Part shown: positions 5,810-7,418 of the stretch, in pieces
How positions within the stretch are numbered: position 1 is the stretch's first letter
Layout: every line of letters begins with the position of its first letter
Source of the DNA: JAJKIP01 sp040509055
GTDB lineage: Bacteria; Bacteroidota; Bacteroidia; Chitinophagales; Chitinophagaceae
Direction: 5' to 3'
Length of the DNA stretch: 7,418 bases
Assembly (NCBI GenBank): GCA_040509055.1
Contig: JBEVLT010000100.1
Coordinates: 1 to 7,418 of the forward strand
Notes under the pieces: generated by a model
Seen by the model: only the letters and a program-made list of their open reading frames with translations
Told to the model about the DNA's origin: nothing
The model's database searches: none
Position numbers and translations under genes: made by a program

Positions 5810-7270
5810 AGACGTTGTATGAATGGGAATGGAAAAATAGAAGGTGGTGCCATCGGATGGCTGGCTGTACACACCGTATTCGCAATCGTGCCGCTGCAGG
5901 ATCTCCGCGCAGATGTAAAGACCGATGCCCAGTCCCTGGGTTTGCCGGCTGCTGTCATCCACCCGGTAAAACTTCCTGAACAGGTTGGGCTGGTGCTCTT
6001 CCGGTATGCCGATACCGAAGTCGCGAATAGACACCAGCAGCTTGTTGTCCCTGGTGATGCGCGCGCCGATCTCCACGTCTTTCCGGGTGGCAGCGTATTT
6101 GACCGAGTTGGAAATAAAGTTTACCAGCACCTGCTCCAGCCTGAGCTCGTCGCCGTATACTTCTGCTTCAGGATTGGCCGTGATAGTGAACGTAAAGTCG
6201 GGATAGGTTTGCCGCGCCATATCGGTCATACCGGCCAGCAGCTGGTCAAAACGGAATACCTGCTTATCAAATTTCATCTTACCACCTTCGATCCGCGATA
6301 TATCGAGCAGATCGCTGATGAGCGTATCCAGCTTTTTCACCTGCACCAGGGTGCGCTCCACATAGGTACGGGCGCTGTTGTCGGCCAGGATGCGCTCCAG
6401 CAGCTGCACATAGGCCCTGATGGTCGTAAGCGGTGTTTTCAGCTCATGGCTGGCAATGCTGATGAACTCGTCCTTGCGGCGGATCGCCTGCTTCTGGTCT
6501 TCGATGTCGGTAAAGGTACCCACCCACCGCACGATGGCTCCGTTTTCCCATACCGGCACTACGCGCAGCAGGTGATAGCGGTATTCTTCGTCCTGGCGGC
6601 GCTTCAGCCGTATTTCCAGTTCGAAAGGTTTGCCCTCCGGCAGGGCCTTCAGGAAGGCCTGGCCGATAACAGGGTCGTCGGCGTGCGCAGGCGGGAAATG
6701 ATCGGCTGCCGCTGCATAACTGAGCCACTGGCTGTTGGTATATTCTATTTGGCCTGCCGCCGTGGTGGTAAAGGCCAGCTGCGGGATAGATTCGAGAATG
6801 GACCTCAGTTCGAGCGCCTTCGCAGTAGTCTCGGCCTGCGCCTGCTTGCGAAACTCGATCTCCGAGCGCAGGATATCCTGCATTTCGTTGAGCTGGCGGG
6901 TTTGTTCCGACAGCTTGTACAGGGTCTTCACTTTCAGCAGCAGGATATCCGGGTCTATCGGCTTGGTGATATAGTCGATGCCCCCGGAAGTATAGCCTTT
7001 GGTAATGAATTTTTTCTCTGTACTGGCCGCACTGAGGAAGATGATGGGAATGTCGCGGGACTTGCTGTAGCCGGAAATGGCTTCCGCCACTTCAAATCCG
7101 TCCATGCCGGGCATCTGCACATCCAGCAGGATCAGCGAATAGGAATTTTTCAGTACTTTTTTCAGGGCCTCCTCGCCATTGTCTGCCGTGTCTACTGCAA
7201 AGGAGTGAAGCGATAAAATAGTCTTCAGCGAGAACAGGTTTTCCGGTTTGTCGTCGATTATGAGTATCAT
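5807..7270 (-). CDS. REC-PAS-HisKA-HATPase histidine kinase
   Basis: This 487-residue kinase has no transmembrane segment and is probably cytoplasmic. An N-terminal receiver (about 1-118) carries D6/D7, phospho-acceptor D50 (LILLDVQMPGMDG), S80 and K103 (YITKP). A helical linker (about 115-150) leads to a PAS-like domain (about 152-257, SILESIPQLAF to WVGTFTDIEDQ). HisKA follows with H275 (ASHELKTPL). The ATPase domain has N384/N388 (N box), G1 DFGIGIP at 417-423, the FRKFYRVDD segment at 431-439 and G2 QGLGIGL at 445-451. The protein ends soon after, with no further receiver. Such receiver-first kinases are usually read as relay proteins in which an upstream kinase phosphorylates the receiver and modulates the transmitter; the PAS ligand cannot be inferred. 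The start ATG is chosen because translation enters the first receiver strand at once (MILIIDD); an AGGGG abuts the ATG, too close for a normal ribosome-binding site. It is the first minus-strand gene visible and probably heads the operon. Confidence 0.94.
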   Translation of the reverse strand: MILIIDDKPENLFSLKTILSLHSFAVDTADNGEEALKKVLKNSYSLILLDVQMPGMDGFEVAEAISGYSKSRDIPIIFLSAASTEKKFITKGYTSGGIDYITKPIDPDILLLKVKTLYKLSEQTRQLNEMQDILRSEIEFRKQAQAETTAKALELRSILESIPQLAFTTTAAGQIEYTNSQWLSYAAAADHFPPAHADDPVIGQAFLKALPEGKPFELEIRLKRRQDEEYRYHLLRVVPVWENGAIVRWVGTFTDIEDQKQAIRRKDEFISIASHELKTPLTTIRAYVQLLERILADNSARTYVERTLVQVKKLDTLISDLLDISRIEGGKMKFDKQVFRFDQLLAGMTDMARQTYPDFTFTITANPEAEVYGDELRLEQVLVNFISNSVKYAATRKDVEIGARITRDNKLLVSIRDFGIGIPEEHQPNLFRKFYRVDDSSRQTQGLGIGLYICAEILQRHDCEYGVYSQPSDGTTFYFSIPIHTTS

Positions 7271-7310
7271 CCCCTGGATTTATAGCGAATCGGCCGCGGT
7301 CGGTCGTCTG

Positions 7311-7340
7311 CTAAAATATGATTGTTTAAGGCTGTAAAAA
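7311..7340 (-). promoter_or_regulatory. Candidate Bacteroidota-type promoter for the five-gene operon
   Basis: On the minus strand, TATTTTAG (7311-7318) matches seven of eight positions of the Bacteroidota -7 element TAnnTTTG. A T-rich TTTTTACA (7333-7340) lies roughly where the -33 TTTG would be expected, but without a good match. Transcription starting near 7305 would give a leader of about 35 nt before the ATG at 7270. This is a pattern match only. Confidence 0.3.
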
Positions 7341-7350
7341 TAATACCGGG

Positions 7351-7412
7351 CGGCCACAGAACCAGAGAAAGTTATACAGGTTTTCCCTTAGTGTATAAAC
7401 GGTTTGTGGCCG
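7351..7412. repeat. Two-tier inverted repeat (possible hairpin or operator)
   Basis: The outer arms CGGCCACA (7351-7358) and TGTGGCCG (7405-7412) are perfectly complementary over 8 bp. After one bulged G (7359), AACC (7360-7363) pairs with GGTT (7401-7404). Inside, GTTATACA (7371-7378) pairs with TGTATAAAC (7392-7400) with one bulged A. The left side has seven unpaired bases (7364-7370) and the apical loop is 13 nt. On the minus strand a T-rich TATTATTTTT follows about 9 nt after the stem, so it could be a terminator for a minus-strand gene to the right. It could equally be a regulatory site for the operon. Confidence 0.5.
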
Positions 7413-7418
7413 GCGGAC

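Larger units (their letters stand above)
7271..7418. other. 148-bp non-coding region upstream of the REC-PAS kinase
   Basis: No convincing open reading frame is seen here. The stretch is more AT-rich in its middle than the flanking coding DNA. It holds a weak promoter candidate and an inverted repeat (both listed separately), plus a GC-rich patch at 7291-7308 containing CGGTCGGTCGTC. The gene to the right lies outside the window, so whether this is a divergent promoter region or an intergenic region within a longer minus-strand series cannot be decided. Confidence 0.6.

Noticed and set aside
5594..7216. 540-codon open frame on the plus strand opposite the REC-PAS kinase
   Set aside because: It lies antisense to a kinase with all catalytic motifs intact. 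Its translation has no recognisable domain, is biased in composition, and looks like the mirror frame of a GC-rich gene.
7351..7412. Ends of an insertion sequence
   Set aside because: No transposase, no target-site duplication visible, and only 62 bp between the outer arm ends.

Overview
The window is a signal-transduction cluster of six protein-coding genes covering nearly every base. Five lie on the minus strand in one tightly spaced, operon-like series. Read in transcription order from the right edge they are: a REC-PAS-histidine kinase (7270 to 5807), a large membrane hybrid kinase CHASE3-HAMP-GAF-coiled coil-HisKA-HATPase-REC-REC-REC (5769 to 2179), a single-domain response regulator (2167 to 1781), a CheR-type methyltransferase (about 1774 to 959) and a CheB-type methylesterase without a receiver (977 to 393). 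The gaps are 37 bp, 11 bp, 0-6 bp and a 19 bp overlap. The sixth gene, a second single-domain response regulator, is on the plus strand at the left edge (16-396). It converges on cheB so closely that the two stop codons overlap.

The organism is most likely a member of the Bacteroidota, perhaps Chitinophagaceae-like and moderately GC-rich. Only cheB has a clear Shine-Dalgarno sequence, while other starts follow A-rich or C-rich leaders. One upstream sequence resembles the Bacteroidota -7 element (TAnnTTTG). The gene content also matches cheR/cheB/hybrid-kinase clusters I recall as frequent in that phylum. The family-level placement is a guess.

Taken together the genes encode two transmitters and six receiver domains (three in the big kinase, one in the REC-PAS kinase, two free-standing). 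There is no Hpt domain, no DNA-binding output domain, no CheA/CheW and no chemoreceptor in the window. CheR and CheB are therefore probably not part of a flagellar chemotaxis pathway. They may tune one of the kinases or an unlinked receptor by glutamate methylation. The long Glu/Gln-rich coiled coil just before HisKA in the big kinase is the only local candidate substrate, and this is inference.

Non-coding sequence is scarce: 37 bp between the two kinases, made of an 8-bp tandem repeat, and 148 bp right of the REC-PAS kinase, with a two-tier inverted repeat and a weak promoter candidate. I saw no mobile element, CRISPR array, tRNA or rRNA. The arrangement looks like a known type of Bacteroidota sensory cluster rather than a wholly new system. 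The open questions are the methylation target and the output.
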